Shown one piece after another: positions 46,879 through 58,340 of a stretch of DNA of 64,000 nucleotides; the first letter of the stretch is position 1; each line of letters begins with the position of its first letter. The notes under the pieces were generated by a model. The model ran no database searches and was not told where the DNA came from. It was given only the letters and a program-made list of their open reading frames with translations. Origin of the DNA: Isoetes taiwanensis (Eukaryota; Streptophyta; Lycopodiopsida; Isoetales; Isoetaceae); NCBI GenBank assembly GCA_021234155.1, contig JAJEKV010000080.1:1100182-1164181 (forward strand), given 5' to 3'. A program made the translations under genes and the position numbers.

Positions 46879-48406
46879 CTCGAGGAGATGATAGCATATA
46901 GTACATAGAACCAGTCAAAGCAGCTGGCAAAATAGCTGCAAATGTCTGAGCAAAAGGATAGAAATAAAGGCAGCATTGAAGTCTGCATCATACAGGCAAG
47001 ATTATAGCCGTTTGGATAAATCTCTATCTGCAGACGAAACTTACTTACTAATGAAGAGAGACCTTGTTTTGTCTCTTCCAGTCCAGTAGCACTCATTTGT
47101 ATATCATGAGCTAGTCCATCCTAAATGAGCAAATTACATGAATTAACAATTTATATACATAGACTTAGTACGCTATTGTTGCATATAATTTATTTGCATT
47201 TCAAACCTGGATTGCAACTCTGAAAAACAACTCTTCAGCCAAAGTCCTTGCTATGACTACAAGGAAAAACTGCCAAGAAAACAGATGATGTTCATGCTTT
47301 GTTTTGTATTGAAACAATTTTAAGTTACTTAAATACCTGCCATGGTCCCATGCCATAAAAAAACTCCATGAGCCTCTCATCTTTGACATCTCTCAAGGCC
47401 CTTGCAGGTGGCCAATTCTTCACAACCTCATCCTGATCAAATTCAGATGTTTCTCTTAAAAATTATACAAGGTACCTCATGGCCCAGGAAACTCATTCTG
47501 CCCATATTTACTCACATGAAGAATGAAGAGCAGTAGCATGATTGGGGGGGACAGCATATCCCAACCCAATCATTACAGCATCAGTGCATAACTGGAATCC
47601 GCCCCAGCAATCCACGCCTGTAAAGGTGCACATGGCACTGCCTGCAACCACTAGTTCTCCATATAAACCTGACCATCAACCACATATTAGTCTTCAAGCT
47701 GATTTTGTATTATTTAAATTAAAGCCAGATACCAAATAAACAGATCCATTTCTATTCAAATTCAAGATCTATACCAAGGCCATAAAGAACTCTGAAAGGA
47801 TCAGAAAGGTAATCAGATTCTGAAGGGGAATTGTTGATAAAGTGCTCCCTCCATTTTGTACCCTGAAGCCATGAATATCAACTCCGAGGACAAGCAAGGA
47901 TCATGTGTGGGGGGAAGAGACCTCAAGGGCGTACATGTCTCCGGTATCTATGGTGGTGCGTTTCCCTTCCGCATAATCAGTCTGACATGATGAAGAGAAT
48001 CCAAGACTTGCAAATCCAGTTGATGCTTCTTGGGGGTCGCTATAGCCCGATGCTCTATCTGAACCTTCAAAGCAAATTCTTCCCCAGTATCCTTTTTCTT
48101 TACTTGAAGAACCTTCGAATGCAGGAAATAGTTACAAGAATCTAGGGGACCAACATGAGCTAAACTACAGATAATTTGAATTAAACGAAAAAACGATAAT
48201 CACATTTGAAGTATGGCACGCCAAGTAATCTTATGCGGATAAAATGGTTGAGTGTGTATGGCAGAGACGGCGCCCGCTAAGCAGACATTGAGGTTGAGGC
48301 TTGCACTCTCACGACGATCACCATGCAGTGCAAGACTAGTGGCCCAGCATCGGATTGCAGCTTCGATCTGCTGCCAGTTACCCGGTCCAGAACATCCTTG
48401 ATCCAC
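46879..48406 (-). pseudogene. CPBP (CAAX-like) membrane protein gene, BCM-like, partial
   Basis: Minus-strand exons with GT-AG junctions and matching phase: 47775-47862 (GTKWREHFINNSPSESDYLS), 47516-47668 (GELVVAGSAMCTFTGVDCWG...), 47337-47432 (DEVVKNWPPARALRDVKDER...GMGPWQ), 47207-47269 (FFLVVIARTLAEELFFRVAI), 47049-47120, and 46879-46982 (FAQTFAAILPAALTGSMYY). AEELFFR is the EExxxR motif of CPBP/CAAX-like intramembrane proteins. Exon content resembles the plastid members linked to chlorophyll balance (BCM1/BCM2), an inference from memory of the family. One surplus base in a run of seven G (47544-47550) and another in the last exon shift the frame. The 5' part (47870-48406, with TTIDTGDMYALEV) is only partly readable and the C-terminal exons are not found. 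Confidence 0.6.
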
Positions 48407-48420
48407 AACGCAACTGACCG

Positions 48421-48525
48421 TGCATTTACAGGTTTTTAGCAGTCATCAACATATACTGAGTATATTCCAGCATATACTCAGTATATCCCACAAACTCACA
48501 TATTAGGGGCAACCCAAAAATTACC
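48421..48525 (-). repeat. Partner of the 5755-5957 repeat
   Basis: On the minus strand it starts ttttgggttgcccctaatat and ends gatgactgctaaaaacctgt, the same ends as 5755-5957, with a centre of cagtatatgctgg-type repeats instead. Confidence 0.6.
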
Positions 48526-48744
48526 AAAATGTCCCTACTTTTACTAAAATGATTAATATGGCTCCAACAAAAGGCATGTTGATATGTTGATATCATCTTC
48601 TGGTCTTAAACCTGAAATCTACCTTCAGGGCATTCTATACTAGAATAAGATATTTCTAGTTAATTCAAAGTTGATATGCTCTCTTTTGAATTGCTCGACG
48701 TTCCTTGGATTTAAAACATATAATTTAAAAGACTCAAACGATGT

Positions 48745-48965
48745 TTGAAATGACGTTTGAGATTAGATTTTTAATGTGTATGAAGATCAAGAGGTCATGA
48801 GTCTTTTACAATGGGTAATACAACCATTACTACTAGGATTGAAACCCCATGCCTCGAAAGTTTTTCAAGGGAAAAACCTTTGTAGGTAATGATGATACCA
48901 GATAATCAGAAAAAAATAAGTAGACCACGATGACTACTCAGGGCTCAATTGCTCATCTAGAATCA
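48745..48965 (-). repeat. LINE 3' UTR fragment
   Basis: Reverse complement of the 3' UTR at 27370-27565: tgagccctgagtagtcat, ggtatcatcattacc, aatcctagtagtaatgg, then a diverged tail with cattaaaaatctaatctc. Confidence 0.65.
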
Positions 48966-49759
48966 ACTAAGTTAAATCTCCAACACATGTTGGCGGTGTT
49001 TCCAGGCAATTTGCACTGCCAACACCTGTAGCAAATGCAATCTACTCCCCATCAACACTGTGTGTTAGACCTCCAACATGTTGGAGATTTGTCTAAGCCA
49101 TCTGCACTGGCAACGCCAGTGGAAGTTTGCATTGGACAACGTTTTCTCGTTGAGAGTAAAGATGCAATGCCCTATCCAATGTCTGATTTTTATAAATATC
49201 TTTATTGAGATGTCGAGTGACCTCACCTTTGTATTTGTTATCTTTGTTCGTGGATCTTAGAGACTTGAAGGGGTAACGATCAGACTTTGGCTCGTTTGAT
49301 TGAGGTGTAGCAAAGGGGTTAACATGCACCACATAAGGTCCCCCTTGCTGATGCAAGAGAATAGAAGGAGCTATCGCCTCCAGAAGGCTGAAATAGCAGA
49401 TATACAGTAGCAATCAGCCACCAATCCTCCCTTCCCCCTTCCCCCCACCCCAGCCCTTGCCCCCAATATGTACATTTTGGAAAGATCACAAAGTAAGCTT
49501 TCCAACGCACCAAAGAATACTCTGATTCGAGTTTAGATGCGCCAGATATAAGCAGAAAGGTACTACCATCGCAAGATTCTTGAGAGGACCAAATTAATCA
49601 TATCCAAAATGGTGATCATCTGCCAAAGAACCCCTGCAATTTATGCACCGTTGGAAGGATCACGAAGTAAGCTTCTTATCATCTCAAAGTATATTCTATT
49701 GTGAAATTTAATGGTTGATTATATTCATAAAGTTTGAAGGATACATTTTAATGCTAGTG
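48966..49759. other. No gene recognised
   Basis: No supported feature. Short inverted and direct copies of a ccaacatgttgg-like motif lie at 48975-49090. Confidence 0.35.
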
Positions 49760-49774
49760 AGATATGAAACTCAT
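49760..49774. repeat. LINE TSD, left
   Basis: agatatgaaactcat, identical to 50897-50911. Confidence 0.85.
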
Positions 49775-50896
49775 GTGTATATGGCTTCGTTCATGTTTGC
49801 TCCATAGTCAAAAGTACAACTTATCGTCAGGGTTGTCAGGAACTTCATTTGGGGGGAAACAGAAGAGGGTTCTGCAGTCAAAGTCAGTTGGAAAAAATGC
49901 ATGTTGCCAAAGCATTTTGGCAGCCTTGGGATGTTCAATTTTCTTTTGTAGAGCAAGGTGATGATTTCTAAGTTTATTTGGATAATTTTGAATAAGGTGG
50001 ATCATGAGTCCCTGGATTCCCTTCTTGTTTATCAGTCTTTGCAAATGTGCATTTCTTTTGGGTCTCCATATGTTAGACCAATTTTCCCTTGGGCTCTGTT
50101 TTATCCACTGACTGCATACCATAATGCGTCTCCATTTCTTAGAGGATTATTAGTCGCATGGGAGATTGTACATTCTCTGTTTCATTTTCACCATCTTGTG
50201 CACTACTCTTGTGCAAGTTGTTGGTGGATCCCATTGGATGGTGGTCCTCTGGTATCTTCAGCCCACCCATTGACGCAGCGTCGATGGAAATCAGCAGGTG
50301 TGTATATGATATCTGATTGATATACTAATCAAAGGCAGTTGCTGACATGGGAAGAGTCCAGAGGTATCTGCACTTTGTCCTTATGTGCACAGAGGGACGA
50401 GACAATTTAGCATTGCTTCTTCCTGTGTAGACATGTCAGACATGCTTGGTTGTGGCGTCAATGCCTCTTTTATTGCAATTTGAATAGCCAGCCGGTGTTA
50501 TTAGCAGTCTATCCAAGTGGCTGAAAAAATTTGGCAAAGAAGGCGTTTCATTTGGCTTCTGCATGGATCATCTGGTCCATTTGGAAAAGAAGGAATCTTT
50601 TCATATTCAAGGGTCTTGCTTGTTCAGACGCACAGGTCCTTCTTGATGCCCAACAACAAATTGTCAGAGCATTCAGGTGCTCATCAATTGATAATGAGGT
50701 GAAGAGCCGTATTTGGGAGCGCTATCTTCAGATTCACATTTACTCATGAGATTTTGCTTGCTCCACATATTGTTTAGATGTTGTATTTGAGTGGGGTGGC
50801 ATTGCTCTGGTGGACATTCTCTCCACTGAGTTTTTAGTCCCCATTGTACTTTGTAACTTTCTCTGGATAATAAAGGCTCAAGTCCTTAAAAAAAAA
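49775..50896 (+). mobile_element. 5'-truncated L1-type LINE
   Basis: A 1.12-kb insertion bounded by a 15-bp TSD, ending aataaaggctcaagtcctt plus a 10-A tail. Coding remnants in shifting frames are FIWIILNKVDHESLDSLLVY just after the RT core, then the C-terminal LASAWIIWSIWKRRNLFIFK. The aataaa lies about 20 bases before the tail, consistent with a polyadenylated transcript. Confidence 0.88.
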
Positions 50897-50911
50897 AGAT
50901 ATGAAACTCAT
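50897..50911. repeat. LINE TSD, right
   Basis: agatatgaaactcat after the poly-A tail. Confidence 0.85.
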
Positions 50912-51042
50912 TGGTGAACTAATATTTGAAGTTGTTGATATATAAGCTAGTATTTATTGAATATAATGTATTAAGAGAGTTGATGACACGAATCATCTTT
51001 TGAGATAAATTAATTTGGTTTTAACACATCAATTTCTTACAT

Positions 51043-51054
51043 TGGTATCAGAGC
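51043..51054 (+). promoter_or_regulatory. tRNA-iMet primer-binding site of copia element
   Basis: tggtatcagagc, one base after a likely LTR end (tttcttaca at 51033-51041) and 14 bases before the gag ATG. The LTR start is not resolved; it cannot extend left of the LINE TSD near 50911 unless that LINE is nested in it. Confidence 0.8.
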
Positions 51055-51068
51055 AAGGTTGAGATAAA

Positions 51069-51590
51069 ATGGCAAGCAGGTTTGGTGCAGGACTGCTAAA
51101 TGCAGTTGATGTTTTTAAGGGAGACTCTGGGTTTCAAGTCTGGAAGGAGAAGATGAAGCATGTGCTACAAGTAGAGGACTTGTGGGACTTGATAGAATTA
51201 CATGAAGCAAATGGAAATATGAGGAATACTGCAAGCGGAACTATACCTGTTGCAGAAGAAGAAAGTGGATCTTCAAATGAAGAAACTGTAGGAATGCAAC
51301 CACAAAAGATGAGCATGACTTCAAGGAGAATGGTGTATACAGATAGTGCAAAGGTGAGAGAAGCACGAAGAATCATTATGAGTAAGGTGAGCTCCAGTAT
51401 AGTCCTAAAGCTAAGAGATATGAATCCTAGTCAAATGTGGAATTATATGCTTCTCACTTGAAAACTTCATCACAATTAGACGTGCTGGAAAGTGAATTAA
51501 GGAGACTAAAATTTCATGATAAAGATAATGTCAATGAGTTTTTCCCAACCTTTGACAACATTATTGCTGACTAAAGGGTTCAGGAGTTCT
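51069..51590 (+). pseudogene. Ty1/copia gag, truncated
   Basis: 130 residues starting MASRFGAGLLNAVDVFKGDS, then GFQVWKEKMKHVLQVEDLWD and REARRIIMSKVSSSIVLKLR, the N-terminal region of copia Gag. After a TGA at 51459-51461 the neighbouring frame continues TSSQLDVLESELRRLKFHDK and DNVNEFFPTFDNIIAD, the expected next part, so a one-base shift broke it. It then ends in unrelated DNA. It is the same type as the minus-strand copy at 10932-11324. Confidence 0.8.
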
Positions 51591-52496
51591 TTATACACAA
51601 CAACCGCAGGTTTTAGAAATTTCAAGAGCAATAGCCTGTCTTGGAAGTGTAGGGGTGTAAATTTTTGGAAGGTTTATTTCCTTAGGGTTTATGGTCTTTT
51701 TTTCCTTTTTTTTGCAAATTCAAGTTAACCAGCAATTTACCCGCATCATCGTAGCCCCCACAACATTCTGATAACGAGAAAGGTTTAACTAACTTCCACT
51801 TCTTGATATCATCCTCAAACATGGTGATATTTAACTTGATATTAACATCGATATCAAACCTTTCGATTATTAACAATACGATGTCGATGGTACAAGGTAA
51901 ATTGTACACGATAGAAGGAAAAAAAACTAATGCTACAAGATAAATTGTACACCATGTGATCTACATATTAACTAGGAAATCAAGAGAACAAAAAAATATA
52001 ACAAAAAATAAGTGCATGGCTAGATATGAGGATAAAAATATCGCGAATAAGGGGCAATGTAGCCATGCATTTATATGATCTGGATGCAACATTTTCTCTT
52101 CTGCAATTCCTCAATCATGCGAACGCAACATTGATGCCTATATTTATGCTTACATTGATGCCAACAACCAACATTGATGCAAAGAATGTTACCATCGAGA
52201 TTAAGCTTCGAACATTTGCCTATTGTAAATTTTTTTACTGTAACATAAACCCTGAACTCACCCTAAACCCGGTACTGGTAGTTCCGGCCTGGACCTGCGA
52301 TCCAGCAAGGCGATCCTTGCTTCCAATTTTGTGCAGGTGTGGGAGTTCAAATCACTATCTCTATTTCTGCAGATTCGTAGGGTCGACCACTATCACTATC
52401 TCTGGTTTTGATTTCCGTTTGCGAATCCCTGTTTGCAGTGTTGTAAATCACTGTTTTTAAGATTGGTTCAGAATTGGACTTGAGGAAGTTGGAAAG
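51591..52496. other. No gene recognised
   Basis: The open frame 52026-52460 (144 residues) has biased, repetitive composition and no domain I recognise. Confidence 0.4.
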
Positions 52497-53204
52497 ACTG
52501 TGTCAGAATGGAAATTTGAGAAGGAATGGAAATTTGAGAAAAACCTTGCAGAGCCTGTTTTACGATCTGAGGTTGGAGCATTTATTGTCAATGGCTGCGA
52601 TTATAGAAGAGGCCACGGTGAAGTAGTATTTATGCCATTGATCCTGTTGAACCTGGATTGTTTGCTTGCTAAACTATATGAAGGAATCAGCAAGACAGCA
52701 GATTGATGAATGGTTGGTTTATAATAGAGCTTCATGCTTTCGCTCATATTTACTGCAGAGAGTGGTTTGAATAGCGCATGACTATTAGTGACCATGTTAT
52801 GCATCTGCCTCAACGATAGCAAGACTGCATTTCCTGGACTTGGATCAGCCATCACAGCTATTGATACTACGTTTGATGGGAAGTGGGTTCTTGCTATTAC
52901 AGATAATTATTTAATTCTTATTAATACCACTTTCAAGGACAAGGATGGAGAGCTTAAAACAGGGTTTACGGGTCGCATGGGAAACAAGATTTCTGCTCCT
53001 AGGCTGCTGAAGCTTACGCCTATTGATGCATATCTTGCCGGAGAGAATCAGAACCTAGCCCCTAATCTTGCCGGAGTGACACAGTCTTTCCATTCTGACA
53101 CAGTCTTTCCAACCCTTGTCAAAGACATATCATCATTACATCGTTTTGTATTTAACTTCATAATCCAGAGACATTTTAACATTACAGGTCAAAGGACATC
53201 TTGA
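52497..53204 (+). pseudogene. VID27/CYPRO4-like fragment
   Basis: Two pieces of a plant VID27-family (CYPRO4-like) beta-propeller protein. 52497-52545 reads SEWKFEKEWKFEK, an internal duplication of the family's SEWKFEK. 52788-53204 reads [60 protein letters not shown]. The sequence diverges after LAGENQ, ending in unrelated residues. Most of the protein between the two pieces is missing. No introns are evident within the second piece. This is a broken relic of a normally conserved single-copy-like gene; the functional copy would be elsewhere. Confidence 0.75.
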
Positions 53205-53561
53205 ATCAGTCAATGTGGATCAGAATTATTGTCACTGCTAGTTGAATATCACGAAGTACGACCACAGAAGATTATATTCTTCAAGGTAGGTTCACACGCC
53301 TATATCTTGTATAACTTGTTGTTTGGTCTCAATTTTTAATGTTGTGATAAACCTGAAAATGGAAGCTTTGAAGCTAGATAGCTTGTCCTTTTATGAATGT
53401 GAGCTGAACTTTGTGCTTTACTATAAATGACATATATTGCTGAAAAAACATTGCTTCATAGAGAAAAAATCAAAATAGAAAGCTTCATAGAGCAGAAATC
53501 AAAATAGATAGCCCTAAACCATACTATTATGTACTGAAAAGTTCATATCTAATATGCATCC

Positions 53562-56500
53562 TTAAACACGGGTCTTCATAGGAGCAAACCTTCCTAACAG
53601 CATATTCAAATACTCTTTTGAAAGTACTAGTTGGGTGGGGGAAATGTCATTTCTGGGATCAACTCCTAGGACGTGACAGATGACGTAGGGGAGGTGCTTG
53701 CATGGCACGTACTTCTTTTTTTTCTCATGTCCCATATAATCAGCACATGTGCAAGGAGGCATGCGATTGATAGAAACTCTATAAGTTGCAGTAGGTCTTT
53801 TAAGATGGAAATCCACATGTTGTGAAGGTATGACCACCTCAATCATCTCCACATCAACTTCCATATGCATGGCATCATCTAATCTGGCCATGACATCATG
53901 TGCTAGTTGCTTTCGCTTGTACATCCTTTTTCCAAATCTAAGCATGACACTGCTAGCAGTTTCTTGTGTTGCCTGAGTTGATGGCATGTCTATGTTAGGC
54001 ATGCCATTCATATTAACACCACGAATGGTGTATCCTCCTTTTTCCAACCTTCTTAATTCCCCTTTCAACACTGGCCAATCCCTTGGTCGTTCAGGTATGT
54101 CTAAAAGACACTTTTTGGGATTCCAAGTATGCTCCATGTGATCTGGACAAAACCATATCCATTGCCTACTTTGTCCTTTTGGATGTACAATAGTACCATA
54201 GTAACTTGGAGCAGCTGTGGCATGAGGGCCAGAATTTATAAAGGCATTGCATTTTTTATTGCGTGGCTCTTTTAGGCCCTGGCAACGAGCTTTACTTGTA
54301 GCATATGTGTGTCTAATTGCCCAAGAGTTATCTTCTACCTGTATTTCACAGACATTGAACATAATTCCAAAGTTTAGTGTCTTTCTTGTATCATCATCCA
54401 CTACAAATCTTGGACGATTATAAGCAAACTTGTCTGGTCGGTGAGAACCAGAATTACTATTGTTATATTCAACTGAAGATCTACATCTCTTCAAAACTGT
54501 TTTATCATTTCCACCAGATGTTGGTGGTCGAGTTGGAAGACCACATCTGATAGTTTCAGCATGAACAGCCTCGACGCATTTTCTAGGGGTAATACCGCTA
54601 TTGATGGTCGAACTTAATCGTGCCATCATGTCTGTCACACCTGGCCCAACACCGACATAATGTTTGTCACTGTATGCCTTGGCTTTGGAGCATTGTAGCA
54701 CAGCCTCAGTAAGGTCAAACAGGCATGCATCATAAAGATTCAAGGTACGCTTGTACCCGGTCGCTATCAACCAACTTCCATGTCTTGATTCAGAAAGATT
54801 AGTACTAGGTACGTGAATTGCTGCACTGATGTCCTTCTCTGATATCATATAATTACCCCATCTGGAAACTCTCTGATGCCACCAAGATAACCAATTAGCT
54901 AGACAAGGTAAATTACTTTCAGAAACTTTACCTGGCCACCAGTCAATGATTTCATTATAAACTGACTCTGCTTCCTTTGCTGTCACACATCTTTGCCATT
55001 TCGTACACAAGGATAAATGGGCTGATCTAAACTCTTCAAAGACGTATTTGTTTGTATGTCTTTGTAGGCATTGATGGAAATGGAAGACACAATATCTCTC
55101 CCGACCAGTCAGCTCTTGACCATTGTTATATATTTCTTGAATTGCATTCCAATTCGCTTGTGCCTTGTCTGCCATAAATCCATAAAATTGAGGAGGTTGA
55201 AAACCCTTTGAAAGCATGATCTTATTTATTTTTTTCCAAAACTTCTGCTGGGCCAGACAATCCTCTGTCTTCATCTCACATGTGGCTATGGTTAGAAGAG
55301 ACCGCATCCTACATATGTTGACATTGCATTAGTAGTTAGTATACATGAAATCAACAATTGGAGTGACAGATACAATGAACTTACCCTGGATCATAAACAT
55401 GGCAAGCCAAAGTAGTCCACCCACTTATTCGCTTCACATGGTCAAAGTGCACCCATGATTTGCCAAGATCTCCACCAGGCCTCATCCTATTCACCAGGTC
55501 CACACCAGAACCTGGTCCTGTAGAAGACATCTTAAATATGTAGCAATTTTCCATCTCATTTATGTGAAGTTGATGTGAGAACTTAGATCCCCAAAAATAC
55601 TGAAACTTGCAATGTTGCTTGAGATAGATAATTTTATTATAATCATCTGATCCAATCTTGCAATTGTCCCGACACTTATCTATCCATCTCCTTAGCCTGT
55701 TAAACTATCAAAAAAGTTAGGTTTGGACATGACATAGAAATTATTACATATGGTGAAATATTTTACACTCAATACCTGGATTGATTGCACAGTGGTTCCA
55801 GCTTTTCTAGAAACTCCTCGACCTGCTTTTTATCCCATGTCTGGCTCTTCTCAATGTCAGCTTCAGATATCAAATTCTTACTTACTATTTCAAATGCTAT
55901 CTCATGTTGTGTTTGTCTTGGCCCAACTCGATGGCCGCCTTTGGCATGTGTCTCAACCAAGGCACGAACGCTTGCAAGTTCTTCTCTACTGGCCGCGACC
56001 TTAGTCGGATGCAGGTGTTCCCCAATGTGAAAAGCAAGTCTTGTATGTGTATCATTCTTTGTGAGGCAGTAGTGCATAGTGACAGGACATTGTGATATGC
56101 ATACTGGTACTTCCTTGCAATATGCACAACAAAGGGATCCATAGAACTCAGGAATTTCTCCAACATGCGGCCTGGTCTTGAGGCTGCCCTTCCAATGAAC
56201 TTCATTTTCTTCCACATGTGAGAGATAGAAATCACATGATGGATTTAGACATTTTAGATGACCACAACAGTATGAAAGTCTTACAACCCCAGGGAATATA
56301 GGAATGGTAGTATGCGACGGGTCAGTCCATATATGGGGATCCATATTTTGTTGCATACCAGCCATTGTAGACCATGCATCTGAACGGGGTGGTAGTTCGA
56401 AGACTACATTGCCATTACAATGGGGTGGCAATGTTTTTACAGATAGAGGCTTCTTTACTAAATGAAAGAAATTTTTTAATTTGCTTCCCCCAATACTATT

Positions 56501-56907
56501 CAAAATTAGTTGGAAACTGGAGACAATATTATCACCCTTGCTACCTTGATTAGATGACGGTGAAAGAACTGGTATTGGGGTGTCAACTGTATTCACAAGA
56601 ACTGGTGCTCCAAACACTGTAATGTTGGTTCCAAAACTTTCGTGAAATTCAAAAATCAATTCACAGTTATCATTCTTTTTTTCTTTCACAACAGTTGTCA
56701 ATTCATCTGCACTCTCAGATGATTTAGATTGCACTACACACAATGACCCTTGTTTGAATCCGAAAGACTGGCAAATAAGACTTGCACTAACCTCGCATAC
56801 ACCTTTAGAAAAAGGAACTTGAAGACTATGGCGCTTACCAAGAGATGTGATAGAGATAGATGATCCATAGTAGCTAGCTTTGGTAATGCGACAAAGTATG
56901 AATGAAT
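53562..56907 (-). CDS. MULE-like transposase with SWIM zinc finger
   Basis: Three minus-strand exons join in phase at GT-AG sites: 56907(?)-55776, 55696-55385 and 55308-53562, about 1050 residues with no break. The first holds a Cys/His region, SYCCGHLKCLNPSCDFYLSH then CCAYCKEVPVCISQC and FHIGEHLHP, like the WRKY-GCM1 type fingers of Mutator-like transposases. The middle reads SWVHFDHVKRISGWTTLACH; the third starts with MRSLLTIATCEMKTED, then FYGFMADKAQANWNAIQEIY and RYCVFHFHQCLQRHT. Those Asp residues are plausible parts of a DDE centre, but the final Glu is not assigned. Near the C-terminus, PPCTCADYMGHEKKKK then YVPCKHL is a SWIM finger (C-x-C...C-x-H). The start is unresolved: the frame is open upstream to an acceptor at 56908-56910 and an earlier exon is likely. 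Its neighbour is the divergent methyltransferase gene. Confidence 0.72.
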
Positions 56908-57462
56908 CTGTTTCCTTTTATTAACTGTACCACTACGAAATATGGTAATTACAATACGAATTTTGTTATGATATTATTTTTAATTGGTGGCACATTGCAT
57001 TTTCGTATTGCTTAAAGATATCACAGATAAAATTAATTATTGGGGTTATACGAAATATGTTTGAGAAATGTTACAAAATTCACTATTTTAATATTTATAT
57101 AATATTGTTTTTATTTTTTGGTATAGTATTTAAAGTTCGAGACTACTGAAGGCTTGTTGTGGTATCACAGTATGCTAAAGGCGCTTCACTATCCCTCAAG
57201 GTAAACGGAATCATCTTCGTTATGCTTGTCCAGTAACTCAAGTAGGTGAATTTGTCCACTAACTCAAGTAGCTGTAGATTAGTTTGGTAGATCAATATAG
57301 ATTGTTGATCATTTGTAATCCCTCAATTAATGAATTATTATAATTCTTTTGTAAATGTTCTTTCAATTTTTTTTCCTAGTGTTTCCAGTTTTTCTTTCAA
57401 TAGTTCTTTCAAACGTTTCAAAGTTTGAATTTATAATACGATTTTTTTTAATGATGTATTTT
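56908..57462. other. Divergent upstream region
   Basis: AT-rich DNA between the transposase and the palindrome array. It may hold non-coding or short 5' exons of either gene; none could be fixed. Confidence 0.35.
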
Positions 57463-58165
57463 TGGGGCTGCGGCGCCATAGCCCCTAATTATGCTTAAAA
57501 ACTTTGTAGACTTGAAATTATAAAAGTAAAATTTAAAAATTATCAATTTAATATTTGAATATTAAATTTTTAATATAATTTTTCTTAATGATCTATTTTT
57601 GGGGCTGCGGCGCCATAGCCCCTAAATATACTTAAAAAATACGAATTTTAAAATAAAAAAACAAAGTAATTATTAATTAAATTTATAAACTTATAAATTT
57701 TTAAGTTTTTAGTTTTAATGGCGAAACTGGGGGCTGCGGCGCCATAGCCCCTAATTATGCTTAAAAAATACGAATTTTAAAATAAAAAAACAAAGTAATT
57801 ATTAATTAAATTTATAAATTTATAAACTTATAAATGTTTAAGTTTTTAGTTTTAATGGCGAAACTGGGGGCTGCGGCGTCATAGCCCCTAATTATGCTTA
57901 AAAAATAAGAATTTTAAAATAAAAAAATAAAGTTATTATTAATTAAATTTATAAATTTATAAACTTATAAATTTTTAAGTTTTTTGTTTTAATGGCGAAA
58001 CTAGGGGCTACGGCGCCATAGCCCCTAATTATGCTTAAAAAATAAGAATTTTAAAACAAAAAAACAAAGTAATTATTAATTAAATTTATAAATTTATAAA
58101 CTTATAAATGTTTAAGTTTTTAGTTCTAATGGCGAAACTAGGGGCTGCGGCGCCATAGCCCCTAA
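57463..58165. repeat. Six-unit array of GC palindromes, about 135-bp period
   Basis: The motif ggggctgcggcgccatagcc plus cc recurs six times (centres near 57475, 57611, 57741, 57878, 58015 and 58151) with minor changes (cgtcat in unit 4, ctacgg in unit 5). Each has a GGGGCT/AGCCCC stem around GGCGCC. Spacers of about 110 bases are extremely AT-rich and are homologous to one another in units 2 to 5 (cgaattttaaaataaaaaaa, tttttagttttaatggcg). It occupies the divergent promoter space of the transposase and methyltransferase genes. Confidence 0.9.
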
Positions 58166-58340
58166 ATATGCTTAAAAATAGGATTAGAAAGAAAGATTAT
58201 AAAACGATTTGATATTAAAATAAGAAAGATTATGGATATACTTGTTATTTTTCAATTTTGTGCTTATTTAACTGATATTGTTTTCTCTTCTCAACAGTCA
58301 CTGCAGATGCTGCTATATTTGTGGATGTCAACATCTTGGT

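Noticed and set aside
52026-52460. 144-residue plus-strand gene
   Set aside because: No domain, no start context, odd repetitive composition; likely a chance frame.
57463-58165. CRISPR array
   Set aside because: The regular repeats are palindromic, but spacers are homologous to each other, units are about 135 bp and the context is a plant nuclear genome.
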